Source of the DNA: Aquabacterium humicola
Lineage (GTDB): Bacteria > Pseudomonadota > Gammaproteobacteria > Burkholderiales > Burkholderiaceae_C
Assembly: GCF_030167915.1 (NCBI RefSeq)
Contig: NZ_JARGNB010000009.1
Coordinates: 156,481 to 220,480 of the forward strand
Direction: 5' to 3'
Length of the DNA: 64,000 nucleotides
In this document: piece after piece, positions 52,195 through 61,685 of the stretch
Layout: each line of letters starts with the position of its first letter
Numbering within the stretch: the stretch's first letter is position 1
The notes under the pieces: generated by a model
Seen by the model: only the letters and a program-made list of their open reading frames with translations
Told to the model about the DNA's origin: nothing
Databases searched by the model: none
Translations under genes and position numbers: made by a program

Positions 52195-53883
52195 ATGACG
52201 CCCCAGGAGATCCTCGACCAATACGGCCCCCGCGAATCGATGGAGTACGACGTCGTGGTCGTCGGCGGCGGCCCGGGCGGCATGGCCACCGCGATCCGGC
52301 TCAAGCAGCTGGCCGCGGCGCAGAACAAGGAGATCTCGGTCGTCGTGCTCGAGAAGGGCTCGGAGCCCGGCGCGCACATCCTGTCCGGCGCGGTGATGGA
52401 CCCGATCGCGATCAACGAGCTCTTCCCCGACTGGAAGGAGCGCGGCGCCCCGCTGAACCAGCCGGTCACCGGCGACCAGATCCTCTTCCTCGGCGAGAAC
52501 GGCGGCACCGCGACGACACCGTCGTGGCTGGTGCCCGAGTGCATGGAGAACCACGGCAACTACGTCGTCGCGCTCGGCTCGCTGGTCAAGTGGCTCGGCG
52601 AGCAGGCCGAGGCGCTGGGCGTCGAGGTCTTCCCCGGCTTCACGGCGGCCGAAGTGCTGTACGACGACAAGGGCGCGGTGCGCGGCGTGGCCACCGGCCA
52701 CATGGGGCTGGGCAAGGACGGTCAGCCGACCGACAGCTTCCAGCTCGGCATGGAGCTGCTGGGCAAGTACACGGTCTTCGCCGAAGGCGCGCGCGGCCAC
52801 CTCGGCAAGCAGGTGATCGCCAAGTACAAGCTCGATGCCGGCCGCGACGCGCAGAGCTTCGCGATCGGCGTCAAGGAACTGTGGGAAGTGCCGGCCGACA
52901 AGGCGCAGCCCGGCCTCGTGGTGCACACCGCCGGCTGGCCGATGGTGGACGACACCTTCGGCGGCGGCTTCCTCTACCACCTCGAGGGCAACAAGGTCAC
53001 GCTCGGCTTCGTCATCGGCCTGGACTACCAGAACCCGTGGATGAGCCCGTTCGAGGAGATGCAGCGCTGGAAGACGCACCCGGCGATCCGCCAGCACATC
53101 GAGGGCGGCAAGCGCATCGGCTACGGCGCCCGCGCGATCAACAACGGCGGCGTGCACTCGCTGCCGAAGACGGTGTTCCCCGGCGGCGCGCTGATCGGCT
53201 GCGACGCCGGCTACCTGAATGCCTCGCGCATCAAGGGCAGCCACGCCGCCATCAAGACCGGCATGCTGGCGGCCGAGGCAGCCTTCGAGGCGATCGTCGC
53301 CGGCCGCTCACATGACGAGTTGGCGGCCTACCCCGCCGCGTTCGAGCGCAGCTGGCTGCGAGAGGAGCTCGAGCGCACGAAGAACTTCAAGCTCTGGTTC
53401 AAGAAGGGCAAGCTGATCGGCAACGTGATGACCGGCATCGAGCAGTGGCTGCTGCCGAAGATCGGCGTCAAGGCGCCGCCGTGGACGCTGCACGCGACCA
53501 AGCCCGACCATCTGGCGCTGAAGCCGGCGGACCAGTGCGAGAAGATCGAGTACCCGAAGCCGGACGGCAAGCTGACCTTCGACCGCCTGTCGTCGGTGTT
53601 CATCAGCAATACCAATCACGAAGAGAACCAGCCCGCGCACCTGACGCTGAAGGACGACCGCGTGCCGGTGCAGGTCAACCTGGCCCGGTACGCCGGCCCC
53701 GAGAGCCGCTACTGCCCGGCCGGCGTGTACGAGTTCGTCGAGAGCGAGTCCGGCGGCCAGCGCCTGCAGATCAACGCGCAGAACTGCGTGCACTGCAAGA
53801 CCTGCGACATCAAGGACCCGACGCAGAACATCGTCTGGGTCACGCCCGAAGGCGGCGGCGGACCGAACTACGCGGGGATGTAA
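52195..53883 (+). CDS. Electron transfer flavoprotein-ubiquinone oxidoreductase
   Basis: Membrane-associated flavoprotein passing electrons from acyl-CoA dehydrogenases via ETF to ubiquinone. The FAD site is VVVVGGGPGGMATAIRL near residue 20; the ubiquinone-binding middle follows; the C-terminal 4Fe-4S site has CPAGVYEF, NCVHCKTCDIKDP. Length 562 residues is standard. The operator just upstream suggests control with beta-oxidation. Confidence 0.96.
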   Translation: MTPQEILDQYGPRESMEYDVVVVGGGPGGMATAIRLKQLAAAQNKEISVVVLEKGSEPGAHILSGAVMDPIAINELFPDWKERGAPLNQPVTGDQILFLGENGGTATTPSWLVPECMENHGNYVVALGSLVKWLGEQAEALGVEVFPGFTAAEVLYDDKGAVRGVATGHMGLGKDGQPTDSFQLGMELLGKYTVFAEGARGHLGKQVIAKYKLDAGRDAQSFAIGVKELWEVPADKAQPGLVVHTAGWPMVDDTFGGGFLYHLEGNKVTLGFVIGLDYQNPWMSPFEEMQRWKTHPAIRQHIEGGKRIGYGARAINNGGVHSLPKTVFPGGALIGCDAGYLNASRIKGSHAAIKTGMLAAEAAFEAIVAGRSHDELAAYPAAFERSWLREELERTKNFKLWFKKGKLIGNVMTGIEQWLLPKIGVKAPPWTLHATKPDHLALKPADQCEKIEYPKPDGKLTFDRLSSVFISNTNHEENQPAHLTLKDDRVPVQVNLARYAGPESRYCPAGVYEFVESESGGQRLQINAQNCVHCKTCDIKDPTQNIVWVTPEGGGGPNYAGM

Positions 53884-54011
53884 CCGCTGCGGCGCGTCGC
53901 CGCAACGATTCTTGCTGGATGTGAAGCGCGCGTCCGCCGAGGTAAATGCGCTCGCGTCCGCCCGGCCGCGGATGCACGATGTGTCCCGTCGAAACGACGG
54001 GGGAACACGAG

Positions 54012-55991
54012 ATGGAAGCGCACGCCAGGGCCGATGTCGCCCTGCCTGAACCCATGCCCGGCTGGGCCGCGGTGCTCGCGGCACCGGCCCTGCTCGCCGC
54101 CTGCGGCAGCGGTGACGCCGATGCACCGCCGGCCGCGTTCATGGCCATCGAATCGGCTCGCACCGATCGATCGATCCTGTCCGCAGGCCAGGCCGACCAA
54201 GCAGGCACCGCGGCGGACGGCCCGGTGCCCACCGCCACCGAACTGATGGACTGGGCGGAGGTGCACTACGCGCAGCACTTCCCGCCGCACCAGGCCAACC
54301 TCACGTCCGAGCCCTACGTCTACCGCTACTACCCGTCGACGCAGAACTACCTCGGCGTCGCCGGCAGCGAGATCTACATCCTCGGCCCGGTTTCCGGGGG
54401 CGGCCTGGTGCGCGTCGGCACGCTGGCCGAGTTCGCGCCGCTGGTCTTCGCCTCGCGCTATCCCTACAGCGACGCCCAGGCCGCCCGCTTCCTGCAGCAC
54501 GCCACGCTGGCACCCAGCGACGCGGACATCGCCGCGGTGCGCAGTCTGGGCTACGCGGCCTGGCTCGACCAGGCCTTCGCGACACCGGTGTCCACCAGCA
54601 ACTGGGACTGGCTGGTGTCCAAGGGCATCGATGCCGACCCGGACGCCGCGTCGGTGGCCATCGGCGTCGACTCGCAGATCTGGCAGCGCCTGCTGACGGC
54701 GCAGGACAGCCTGCGGCAACGGGTGGCGCTGGCGCTGTCGGAGATCTTCGTCGTCGGCTTCGACGGCGTGACCGGCACCTACAAGCAGTTCAAGCTGGCC
54801 GCCTACTGGGATCTTCTCGCATCCAATGCTTTTGGCAGTTATCGAACACTGCTCGAGCAGGTGACGCTGAACGTCGCGATGGGCCTGTACCTGAACACGG
54901 CCGGCAACGAGAAGGAAGATGCCGCGACCGGCCGCCTGCCCGACGAGAACTACGCGCGGGAAGTGATGCAGCTGTTCACGATCGGCCTGTGGTCACTGAA
55001 CCCCGACGGCACGCCGAAGACCGGCCCGGCGGACGCGCCGATCGAGAGCTACGACCAGGACACGGTGACGAACCTCGCGCGGATCTTCACCGGCTGGGGT
55101 CCGCAGCGCTTGAACAACGGCACCAGCCCGGAGTACGCCCGCAGGCCGATGGTGCTGAACGACAAGAAGCACTCGACGCTCGCGGCGAGCTTCCTCGGCA
55201 CGACGGTGCCGGCGAACACCAGCGGCACGACGGCGTTGAAGACCGCGCTGGACACGCTCGCCAACCACCCGAACGTCGGGCCGTTCATCGGCCGCCAGCT
55301 GATCCAGCGCCTCGTCACCAGCAACCCGAGCGGGCCTTACGTGGCCCGTGTCGCCGCTGCCTTCGACAACAACGGCCAGGGCCAGCGCGGCGACCTGAAG
55401 GCGGTCATCAAGGCGGTACTGCTCGACGATGAGGCACGCAGCGACGACGGGCTGTCGAGCCCCGGCTTCGGCAAGCTGCGCGAGCCGGTGCTGCGCTTCG
55501 TGCAGTGGGCGCGCATCTTCAAGGCCCGCTCGCTGTCGACCGACTGGAACGTCGGCAATACCAGCGACCCGGCGAACCGGCTGGGCCAGAGCCCGCAACG
55601 CTCGGCCTCGGTCTTCAACTTCTTCCGGCCCGGCTACGTGCCGCCGAATACCGCCATCGCCAACGCGCTGATGGTGGCACCGGAGTTCCAGATCACCAAC
55701 GAATCGAGCGTCGCCGGCTACCTGAACTACATGATGACGGCCATCGGCGGCGGCCACAACGACATCCAGCCCGACTACACCGCGGAGATCGCGCTGGCCG
55801 CCAACGCGTCGGCGCTGGTCGACCGCCTGAACCTGCTGCTGTGCGCCGGCCAGCTGAGCGCCGCCAATCGCACGCTGATCGTCGATGCCATCGGCACCAT
55901 GCCCTCGTCGAAGACCAGCGAGCTGACGAACCGCGTCCAGGCGGCCGTGCTGCTGGTGATGGCCTGTCCCGACTACCTCGTTCAACGCTGA
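54012..55991 (+). CDS. DUF1800 lipoprotein with extra N-terminal domain
   Basis: A 659-residue predicted lipoprotein: a hydrophobic stretch ending LLAAC sets the lipidated cysteine at 31. Residues 75-145 form a small domain with the pattern WAE..Y.qhFPpH, YVYRYYPSTQNYLGV and VSGGGLVRVGTLAEF, seen as a repeat or linker domain in other Burkholderiales surface proteins. The rest is a DUF1800 domain (about 150-650, with QRVALALSEIFV, PDENYAREVMQLFTIGLW and FIGRQLIQRLV). It is followed 12 bases later by a DUF1501 gene, its usual partner. The start is set by the lipoprotein signal. Confidence 0.85.
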   Translation: MEAHARADVALPEPMPGWAAVLAAPALLAACGSGDADAPPAAFMAIESARTDRSILSAGQADQAGTAADGPVPTATELMDWAEVHYAQHFPPHQANLTSEPYVYRYYPSTQNYLGVAGSEIYILGPVSGGGLVRVGTLAEFAPLVFASRYPYSDAQAARFLQHATLAPSDADIAAVRSLGYAAWLDQAFATPVSTSNWDWLVSKGIDADPDAASVAIGVDSQIWQRLLTAQDSLRQRVALALSEIFVVGFDGVTGTYKQFKLAAYWDLLASNAFGSYRTLLEQVTLNVAMGLYLNTAGNEKEDAATGRLPDENYAREVMQLFTIGLWSLNPDGTPKTGPADAPIESYDQDTVTNLARIFTGWGPQRLNNGTSPEYARRPMVLNDKKHSTLAASFLGTTVPANTSGTTALKTALDTLANHPNVGPFIGRQLIQRLVTSNPSGPYVARVAAAFDNNGQGQRGDLKAVIKAVLLDDEARSDDGLSSPGFGKLREPVLRFVQWARIFKARSLSTDWNVGNTSDPANRLGQSPQRSASVFNFFRPGYVPPNTAIANALMVAPEFQITNESSVAGYLNYMMTAIGGGHNDIQPDYTAEIALAANASALVDRLNLLLCAGQLSAANRTLIVDAIGTMPSSKTSELTNRVQAAVLLVMACPDYLVQR

Positions 55992-56003
55992 AGGGAGCGC
56001 GCG

Positions 56004-57386
56004 ATGAAGCCCTCGATGTCGATCGACCTCGCCCGCCGTGCCTTCCTGCGCCGCGGCGCGATCCTCGGCGCCAGCGGCGCCGCCGCGCCGCTGGCGCTGA
56101 ACCTGTCGCTGCTGGCCGATGCGGCGGCGGCCACCAGCCCGTCGGACTACCGTGCGCTGGTCTGCGTCTTCCTCTATGGCGGCAACGACTATGCCAACAC
56201 GCTGCCGCCGGTCGACAATACCCATCACGCGATGTACGCGGCCATCCGCGGCAGCCTGGCGACGGCGCAATCGGCGCTCGGCGCGACCGCGCTGACGCCG
56301 GCGCATGCGCTGCCAGACGGCCTGCAGTACGCGCTCGCGCCGCAGCTGTCGCCCATCAAGTCGCTGTGGGATGCCGGCAAGCTCGCGGTGCAGCTCAACG
56401 TCGGCCCGCTGCTGGTGCCGACGACGGTGGCGCAGTACAAGGCGAAATCGGTGCCGCTGCCCGACAAGCTGCTGTCGCACAACGACCAGCAGTCCACCTG
56501 GCAATCGAACCTCACCGAAGGCGCCCGATCCGGCTGGGGCGGGCGCATGGGCGACCTGATGCTGTCGGGCAACGGCGGCAGCGTGTTCACCTGCACCTCG
56601 GTCACCGGCAACGCGGTGTTCCTGTCCGGCGACAGCGCCGTGCAGTACCAGCTCAGCAGCAGCGGCGCGGTGGCGATCAAGGCGCTGCAGAAGCCGCCCT
56701 TCAACGCCGCCGCGGCGCAGGCGGCGCTGCGCACGATGATCACCTCGACCGGCACGCACCTGTTCGCCGACGAATACACGCGCATCACGCGGCGCTCGAT
56801 CGACGCCGAGGCGCAGGTCACCGCCGCGCTGGCCGGCGTGCCGGAGCTGTCGACGCCCTTCCCCGGCAGCGGCCTCGGGTCGCAGCTGAAGATGGTCGCC
56901 CGCATGATCGCCGCGCGCGCCGCCTTCGGCCTGAACCGCCAGGTCTTCTTCGTCTCGCTCGGCGGCTTCGACACGCACGACCAGCTGATCGAGGAACACC
57001 CCGGCCTGCTGACGCAGGTCGCCGACGCGCTGAAAGCCTTCTACGACGCCACCGCCGAGCTCGGCGTCGCCAATCAGGTGACCGCCTTCACCGCGTCCGA
57101 CTTCGGCCGCACGCTGTCGATCAATGGCGACGGCTCCGACCACGGCTGGGGCAGCCACCACTTCGTGCTGGGCGGCGCGGTCAAGGGCCGGGACTTCTAC
57201 GGCACCGCCCCGGCCATCGCCGTCGACGGCCCCGACGACATCGGCCAGGGCCGGCTGCTGCCGACGACCTCGGTCGACCAGTTCGGCGCGACGCTCGCGA
57301 GCTGGTTCGGCGTCTCGGACACCGATCTGGCCCACGTGATGCCCGGCCTCGGCAACTTCGCCACGAAGAAGCTGGGTTTCCTGTAG
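56004..57386 (+). CDS. DUF1501 protein with Tat signal
   Basis: A 460-residue exported protein. The N-terminus has RRAFLRRGA, a twin-arginine signal, with a hydrophobic stretch ending in LLADAAAA. The DUF1501 domain, a sulfatase/alkaline phosphatase-like fold, shows CVFLYGGNDYANTLPP, SLGGFDTHDQ and TASDFGRTLSINGDGSDHGWG. It is the second gene of a DUF1800-DUF1501 pair found in many bacteria; the reaction is unknown. Confidence 0.9.
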   Translation: MKPSMSIDLARRAFLRRGAILGASGAAAPLALNLSLLADAAAATSPSDYRALVCVFLYGGNDYANTLPPVDNTHHAMYAAIRGSLATAQSALGATALTPAHALPDGLQYALAPQLSPIKSLWDAGKLAVQLNVGPLLVPTTVAQYKAKSVPLPDKLLSHNDQQSTWQSNLTEGARSGWGGRMGDLMLSGNGGSVFTCTSVTGNAVFLSGDSAVQYQLSSSGAVAIKALQKPPFNAAAAQAALRTMITSTGTHLFADEYTRITRRSIDAEAQVTAALAGVPELSTPFPGSGLGSQLKMVARMIAARAAFGLNRQVFFVSLGGFDTHDQLIEEHPGLLTQVADALKAFYDATAELGVANQVTAFTASDFGRTLSINGDGSDHGWGSHHFVLGGAVKGRDFYGTAPAIAVDGPDDIGQGRLLPTTSVDQFGATLASWFGVSDTDLAHVMPGLGNFATKKLGFL

Positions 57387-57439
57387 GGCGGCCGGCGGGT
57401 GCACAGTCGAAGGCACGGCAAATGCTGCTGTGACCTTCG

Positions 57440-58324
57440 ATGCTGAAGACAGAAGCCCCCAGCACGCACCACCGCCAGCTCGACCGCTACGACGACGAAC
57501 TGCTGGTTGCCGCCTTCGTGGACGACCAGCACGCGGCGGTCGCGGCGGTCGCGGCCGCGAAACCGGACCTCGCGCGGGCCGTCGCTGCAGCCCTGCCGCG
57601 GCTGCAGCGCGGCGGGCGGCTGGTGTACATCGGCGCCGGCACCTCCGGACGCCTGGGCGTGCTCGACGCCGTCGAGCTGACGCCGACCTTTTCCTGGCCG
57701 CCGCAGCGCTCGCGCGCACTGATCGCCGGCGGCCGGCAGGCGATGTTCGAAGCGATCGAGGGCGCGGAGGACGATGCTGCGCAGGGCGCAGCAGACGTCG
57801 ACCAGCTGCCGGTCGGCGCCGACGATGTCGTGCTGCTCATCGCCGCATCGGGCACCACGCCCTACGTCATCGGGGCGCTGCAGGCCGCGCGCCGGCTGGG
57901 CGCCCTGACGATCGCCCTGGCGAACAACCCCGGCACGCCGCTCGTGCAGCAGGCCGACATCGGCATCGTGCTCGACACCGGCAGCGAGGTGATCTCGGGC
58001 AGCACGCGGCTGAAGGCCGGCACCGCACAGAAGATCGCGCTGAACACGCTGTCCAGCGCGATGATGGTGCGGCTGCACAAGGTCTTCGGCAACCTGATGG
58101 TCGACCTCGCGCCGAGCAATGCCAAGCTCTACCGGCGCGCGATCGAGCTGACCGTCATGGCCGCCGGCTGCACGGCGGAAGAAGCGCAGCTGACATTGCA
58201 GGCCTGCGGCTGGCGGGTGAAGGTGGCGATCGTCGCGATCCTCGGCGACCTGGGCATCGCGGAGGCGGCGGCGCGGTTGGACGCGGTGGACGGCAGCGTG
58301 CGGGCCGCGCTCCATCGGCGTTAG
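57440..58324 (+). CDS. murQ: N-acetylmuramic acid 6-phosphate etherase
   Basis: Cleaves the lactyl ether of MurNAc-6-phosphate to give GlcNAc-6-phosphate in cell-wall recycling. The SIS domain has YIGAGTSGRLGVLDAVELTPTF in two runs, and the family motif SGTTPYVIGAL and SEVISGSTRLKAGTAQK are clear. The length of 294 residues is typical. The gene lies just before a tRNA remnant marking the start of an integrated element. Confidence 0.95.
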   Translation: MLKTEAPSTHHRQLDRYDDELLVAAFVDDQHAAVAAVAAAKPDLARAVAAALPRLQRGGRLVYIGAGTSGRLGVLDAVELTPTFSWPPQRSRALIAGGRQAMFEAIEGAEDDAAQGAADVDQLPVGADDVVLLIAASGTTPYVIGALQAARRLGALTIALANNPGTPLVQQADIGIVLDTGSEVISGSTRLKAGTAQKIALNTLSSAMMVRLHKVFGNLMVDLAPSNAKLYRRAIELTVMAAGCTAEEAQLTLQACGWRVKVAIVAILGDLGIAEAAARLDAVDGSVRAALHRR

Positions 58325-58368
58325 AACCCCGCCAGACCAGGCCGCCAAACCCAGGGGCGGAAAAGAAA

Positions 58369-58399
58369 AACGGCGCCCGCAAGTTCATGGGGCGCCGTT
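58369..58399 (-). terminator. Terminator of the former tRNA-Val(CAC) gene and of murQ
   Basis: AACGGCGCCC and GGGCGCCGTT form a perfect ten-base stem. On the minus strand it is followed by TTTTTCTTTT, a strong intrinsic terminator for the tRNA gene whose 3' half survives just upstream. It can also end murQ on the plus strand. Confidence 0.8.
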
Positions 58400-58404
58400 G
58401 GTCT

Positions 58405-58451
58405 TGGTGGGCGGTGCAGGGTTCGAACCTGCGACCCCTGCCGTGTGAAGG
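58405..58451 (-). pseudogene. 3' half of tRNA-Val (CAC), left attachment site
   Basis: On the minus strand the sequence runs from the anticodon loop TTCACAC through GGCAG, the variable loop, the T-arm GCAGG-TTCGAAC-CCTGC and acceptor strand ACCGCCC to A73 and an encoded CCA. The 5' half is missing: no GGGCGGT or D-arm is found upstream. The loop reads as anticodon CAC. Bases 58408-58445 are repeated exactly at 63684-63721. Retention of CCA and the native terminator marks this as the original 3' end of the gene. Confidence 0.75.
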
Positions 58452-58588
58452 TCGTGCGTGCTGCAGCGATGCCGCAAGCATCCTACAACACGGCCACAAC
58501 CGGCCCGCTCTTCGCTGGACACCCGGCTTCCCGCAAGTTTGCGGGCCCTCGCCTGGCGCCGGCGAGGCTCGTCGGCCGGTTCTCGCGC

Positions 58589-59068
58589 TCAGTCCTTCTT
58601 GCGTCCGTCCTTGTCATCGAACCGAGCGGCACGCTTCATCCAAGCGATGGCCTTGCCGAAGACGTGGCGTTGAGCAAGGTAGCCTATCAGGCTGCCTCCT
58701 TCGGCGTCAGGAGTCGCCGCGGCACGTTCCTGAGGCATCTCTACCGCAACGGCTGAGGATGGCGTGGGAGCACTATCGTCATCGAAGGGCAAGAGGAACG
58801 CTGACATCAGAAGCAGCCCCAGGCCGAAGCCGCCTATGACGAGTACACGCCTTGAAGCCGGCCAGTATCGCCACAAGCAACAGATGCACACCAGCACGGC
58901 AAGCGCTACCAGCCCGTCGAACCCAGCGACGGCGAGCCAAATCACCAACAGCAGGAGGCTAGCAAGAACCGGGATGTTCCGCCTCAGCAACCGCAACAGC
59001 CACGAACCGACGGCCATGAGCATCCCGACCCCAATCAGGAAAGCGATGATCAAGAGGAAGGCTCGCAT
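58589..59068 (-). CDS. Small membrane protein, unknown function
   Basis: A 159-residue protein with four hydrophobic spans (about 3-22, 33-52, 55-70, 77-95), an Asp-rich turn and a polar C-terminal tail of about 65 residues that ends in a Lys/Asp-rich stretch. I do not recognise a family. The hydrophobic pattern supports this strand against the overlapping plus-strand frames, which are antisense. It is the first gene inside the integrated element. Confidence 0.55.
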   Translation of the reverse strand: MRAFLLIIAFLIGVGMLMAVGSWLLRLLRRNIPVLASLLLLVIWLAVAGFDGLVALAVLVCICCLWRYWPASRRVLVIGGFGLGLLLMSAFLLPFDDDSAPTPSSAVAVEMPQERAAATPDAEGGSLIGYLAQRHVFGKAIAWMKRAARFDDKDGRKKD

Positions 59069-59089
59069 GGAGTAGCCGCAGTGCTGCAG

Positions 59090-59276
59090 TGATCCTACAA
59101 GCTGCAGGCGGCTTCCGATCGCGCCGATGGCGTCATCAAGCCGAGTCGAGGTCAGACGAGTTGGTGAACTGCTCCCTGCTGTATCTGGTGGCCCGCTTCA
59201 CGAGCGTCTCGTTCTGCAGCAGCTTGACCTTCAGAACGCCGTTGCTCGCCAGCGTCCGGACAGGCAGTCGCGCTGC
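59090..59276 (-). pseudogene. Remnant of type I restriction subunit HsdR, C-terminal end
   Basis: On the minus strand a frame open between stops reads NETLVKRATRYSREQFTNSS and DLDSA before a stop at 59136; after a one-base shift the next frame reads DAIGAIG. This matches the C-terminal pattern of EcoR124-type HsdR proteins (NxxL...A...QFxNSxDL...MDAI). Only about 50 residues survive, without a start and with frame damage. The surrounding stretch 59069-59524 holds no intact gene; a 23-residue frame starting MTADISPALRP at 59348 is too short to support. Confidence 0.4.
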
Positions 59277-59524
59277 TCAATGAGTCTCGGGCGTCAACTG
59301 GTAGGGCTCGGGTCTGGGGCGAAGGGCAGGCGAGATATCGGCAGTCATGCCGGTTCCTGCGCGGATGGAAGTGCACAGCAGGTGCCCTTGACCGCACTTA
59401 AGGTCGCCAAGGCAATTCGATCCACAAGACGAGGGTGTCCGCGCATACAAGCCCGGTGTAGGCTTCGGATGCGCTCGGCGGGGGCCGGCGCCGCTGCATC
59501 GCCTTAGGGGCGGGAGGACTGAGC

Positions 59525-61540
59525 ATGGCTGCGTACCCGTCGACTTCGCCGCTGCCGATCACGTCGAACGTCGACGTCGAGGCCACCATCAACGGCTACC
59601 GCTGGATCTTCGTTCCAGGCACGTCGCGGGTACTTAACTGGTCGGTGTCCGGGTCGGCGTGGAGCCATCCGTCTTTGCAGTCGGCAGAGACCCAGGAAGA
59701 CTTCAAGACACTGTTCGACTTCATCTCGTACTACATCAACGCCAGTTTCAATTTCCTAGGGCACTTCTCATCCACGCAGGCAACGCCGGGATACAGGGCC
59801 GCATACGCGGCTGGCTCCAATCTGAACATCACGTTCGGGTACGGAGGCTTCAACTCGGCTGGCCAGTTCATCAATGACAACCAGTTCGTCAACGTTGACC
59901 AAACCGCACACTGCTTCTTCCCGGCCACATCATTCGATGCAAGCCAGTACGCCGGGGCTGCGGGAGACACGTGGCTAAACTGGAACAACCCGTTCATCCG
60001 CTCGTTGGACTTTGAGGTTGGATCTAACGGCTTCGCTCTCTTGCTTCACGAGGTTCTGCACGGCCTCGGCCTCAAACATCCTCATGACGACGGGGGTACG
60101 GGTCGACCTACCTACACCGATCTTCAGATTCCGTACGCGGACCGGCAGTGGATTTCGGTGATGTCCTACGACAAGTTCGAGAACGGAGGCGACGGCGCAT
60201 ACGACGGTTCGATGCCGATCGCTCCGATGATCATGGACGTCATCGCGCTTCAATATCTGTATGGTGAATCTGCGGGAAGTGCTGGCAATACCACTGTCGA
60301 CATATCGAAGTACCTAGGCCTCTACTACAACACTCTTTGGGACGCCTCGGGCCTCGATACGCTTGATGCCAGCAATCAGGCGTACGGGTTGGCTGTCGAC
60401 ATGGGCACTGTCACGGCGTTCAACGGCACCAACGTTCATCACGCCGGCTTCATTACAACCGCCGTGGATGCCTTGTCTCTCGCGGTATTCGGCTTCAACC
60501 CATCTCGCTGGACCTGGCTGTGGGGTGAGTACGAGAACTTCATCGGCTCGGCCTACGCAGACACCGTCGAAGGCAACGACTTGGACAACGAGCTGAACGG
60601 CGGTCCGGGTGATGATGTGCTCGAAGGCGGAGCCGGGAACGATACGTTCGACTGGAACCCGTCAAAGCGTGCAGGCGCGGACCTGTTCAGAGGTGGGCTC
60701 GGCAATGATCGCTATGTCATTGACTCCCCTCTCGATCGTATTGAAGAGTTCGACTATGAGGGCGTCGACACGGTATTTGTAGGCTTCGACTACTCGCTGC
60801 AGGGAACTGCGCTTGAGAATCTCTCCGCGTTCAACGACATGCTGGTCGGGGTTCGCTTCACAGGAAACACCTGGGGCAACGAACTCACTGGCGGCGCTCG
60901 GGCGGACACCCTCCTCGGGCTGGAGGGGAACGACCGGCTTACCGGTCTCGGCGGAAACGACACAATCGACGGCGGGATTGGCATCGATACCGCCGTCTTC
61001 AGTGGCGTTCGGTCTGGCTATGCTGTTACCCGCGACGGCAGTGCATGGCGCGCTCGGGCCCTGACCGGCGCAGACGGGTCGGACTTGCTCTACGGCATTG
61101 AACGTCTGAGCTTCACCAACACCAGCCTCGCCCTCGACACGCAAGCTGGCGGCAACGGCTACCTAGCTGCGATAGTGATCCGCGCCCTGGAAGGGCCGGA
61201 ACACCTGCGCGATGGCGCGGAAGTCGGCGCCGCGCTGTCGCTGCTGGACTCTGGAACGTCTCTCGCAAATCTGGTCGCACTGACCGTCGGAAGCTCAAAC
61301 TTTGCGCAGATGGCCGGTTCTCGGTCTAACACTGACTTCGTGAAGTTCGTGTACGAGAACGTCGTCGGCTTCGCGCCGGGGCCTGGCGATCTGAGCTACT
61401 ACGTCGGCCTGCTGGATAGCCGACAGTTCACGCAGGCGTCGCTCGGTCTCCTGGCGGTTACGGTAGACGTCAACACACAGAGCCTTGACATCGTCGGCCT
61501 TGCGCAGACGGGCATTGCGTTTGACCTCTTCACCGGATAG
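59525..61540 (+). CDS. Serralysin-like RTX zinc metalloprotease with DUF4214-like end
   Basis: A 671-residue secreted-type protease. The M10/metzincin zinc site HEVLHGLGLKH has H175, H179 and H185 with catalytic E176, and the Met-turn SVMSYD has M213 and Y215. Two blocks of RTX nonapeptides follow (about 359-376 and 456-490, GGxGxDxLxG type), which bind calcium. The C-terminal 110 residues resemble DUF4214. No Sec signal is present, as expected for type I secretion, but no type I exporter lies in the window. It is the largest cargo gene of the element. Confidence 0.85.
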   Translation: MAAYPSTSPLPITSNVDVEATINGYRWIFVPGTSRVLNWSVSGSAWSHPSLQSAETQEDFKTLFDFISYYINASFNFLGHFSSTQATPGYRAAYAAGSNLNITFGYGGFNSAGQFINDNQFVNVDQTAHCFFPATSFDASQYAGAAGDTWLNWNNPFIRSLDFEVGSNGFALLLHEVLHGLGLKHPHDDGGTGRPTYTDLQIPYADRQWISVMSYDKFENGGDGAYDGSMPIAPMIMDVIALQYLYGESAGSAGNTTVDISKYLGLYYNTLWDASGLDTLDASNQAYGLAVDMGTVTAFNGTNVHHAGFITTAVDALSLAVFGFNPSRWTWLWGEYENFIGSAYADTVEGNDLDNELNGGPGDDVLEGGAGNDTFDWNPSKRAGADLFRGGLGNDRYVIDSPLDRIEEFDYEGVDTVFVGFDYSLQGTALENLSAFNDMLVGVRFTGNTWGNELTGGARADTLLGLEGNDRLTGLGGNDTIDGGIGIDTAVFSGVRSGYAVTRDGSAWRARALTGADGSDLLYGIERLSFTNTSLALDTQAGGNGYLAAIVIRALEGPEHLRDGAEVGAALSLLDSGTSLANLVALTVGSSNFAQMAGSRSNTDFVKFVYENVVGFAPGPGDLSYYVGLLDSRQFTQASLGLLAVTVDVNTQSLDIVGLAQTGIAFDLFTG

Positions 61541-61685
61541 CCTGGTCCTACGGCTCAGCAATCACCGAGATGAGCGCGCGACGCGCCACACGTTTTGGCG
61601 CCTCCTTCGATGGACGTGGCTGTACCTAAGTACCCGTCATTCTCAGTCGCGACTAGCGTGTCATAGAGCAACCTGAAGCCTCTGG

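Noticed and set aside
58405..58480. Complete tRNA gene at the left end of the element
   Set aside because: Only the 3' half is present; the sequence upstream cannot form the 5' acceptor strand, D-arm or full anticodon stem.
58764..59075. Plus-strand gene opposite the small membrane protein
   Set aside because: The minus strand gives clear hydrophobic spans; the plus-strand product is Ser/Thr/Arg-rich shadow.
59127..59507. Plus-strand 126-codon gene between the membrane protein and the RTX gene
   Set aside because: Arg/Ser-rich composition without conserved pattern, and it is antisense to the HsdR-like fragment.
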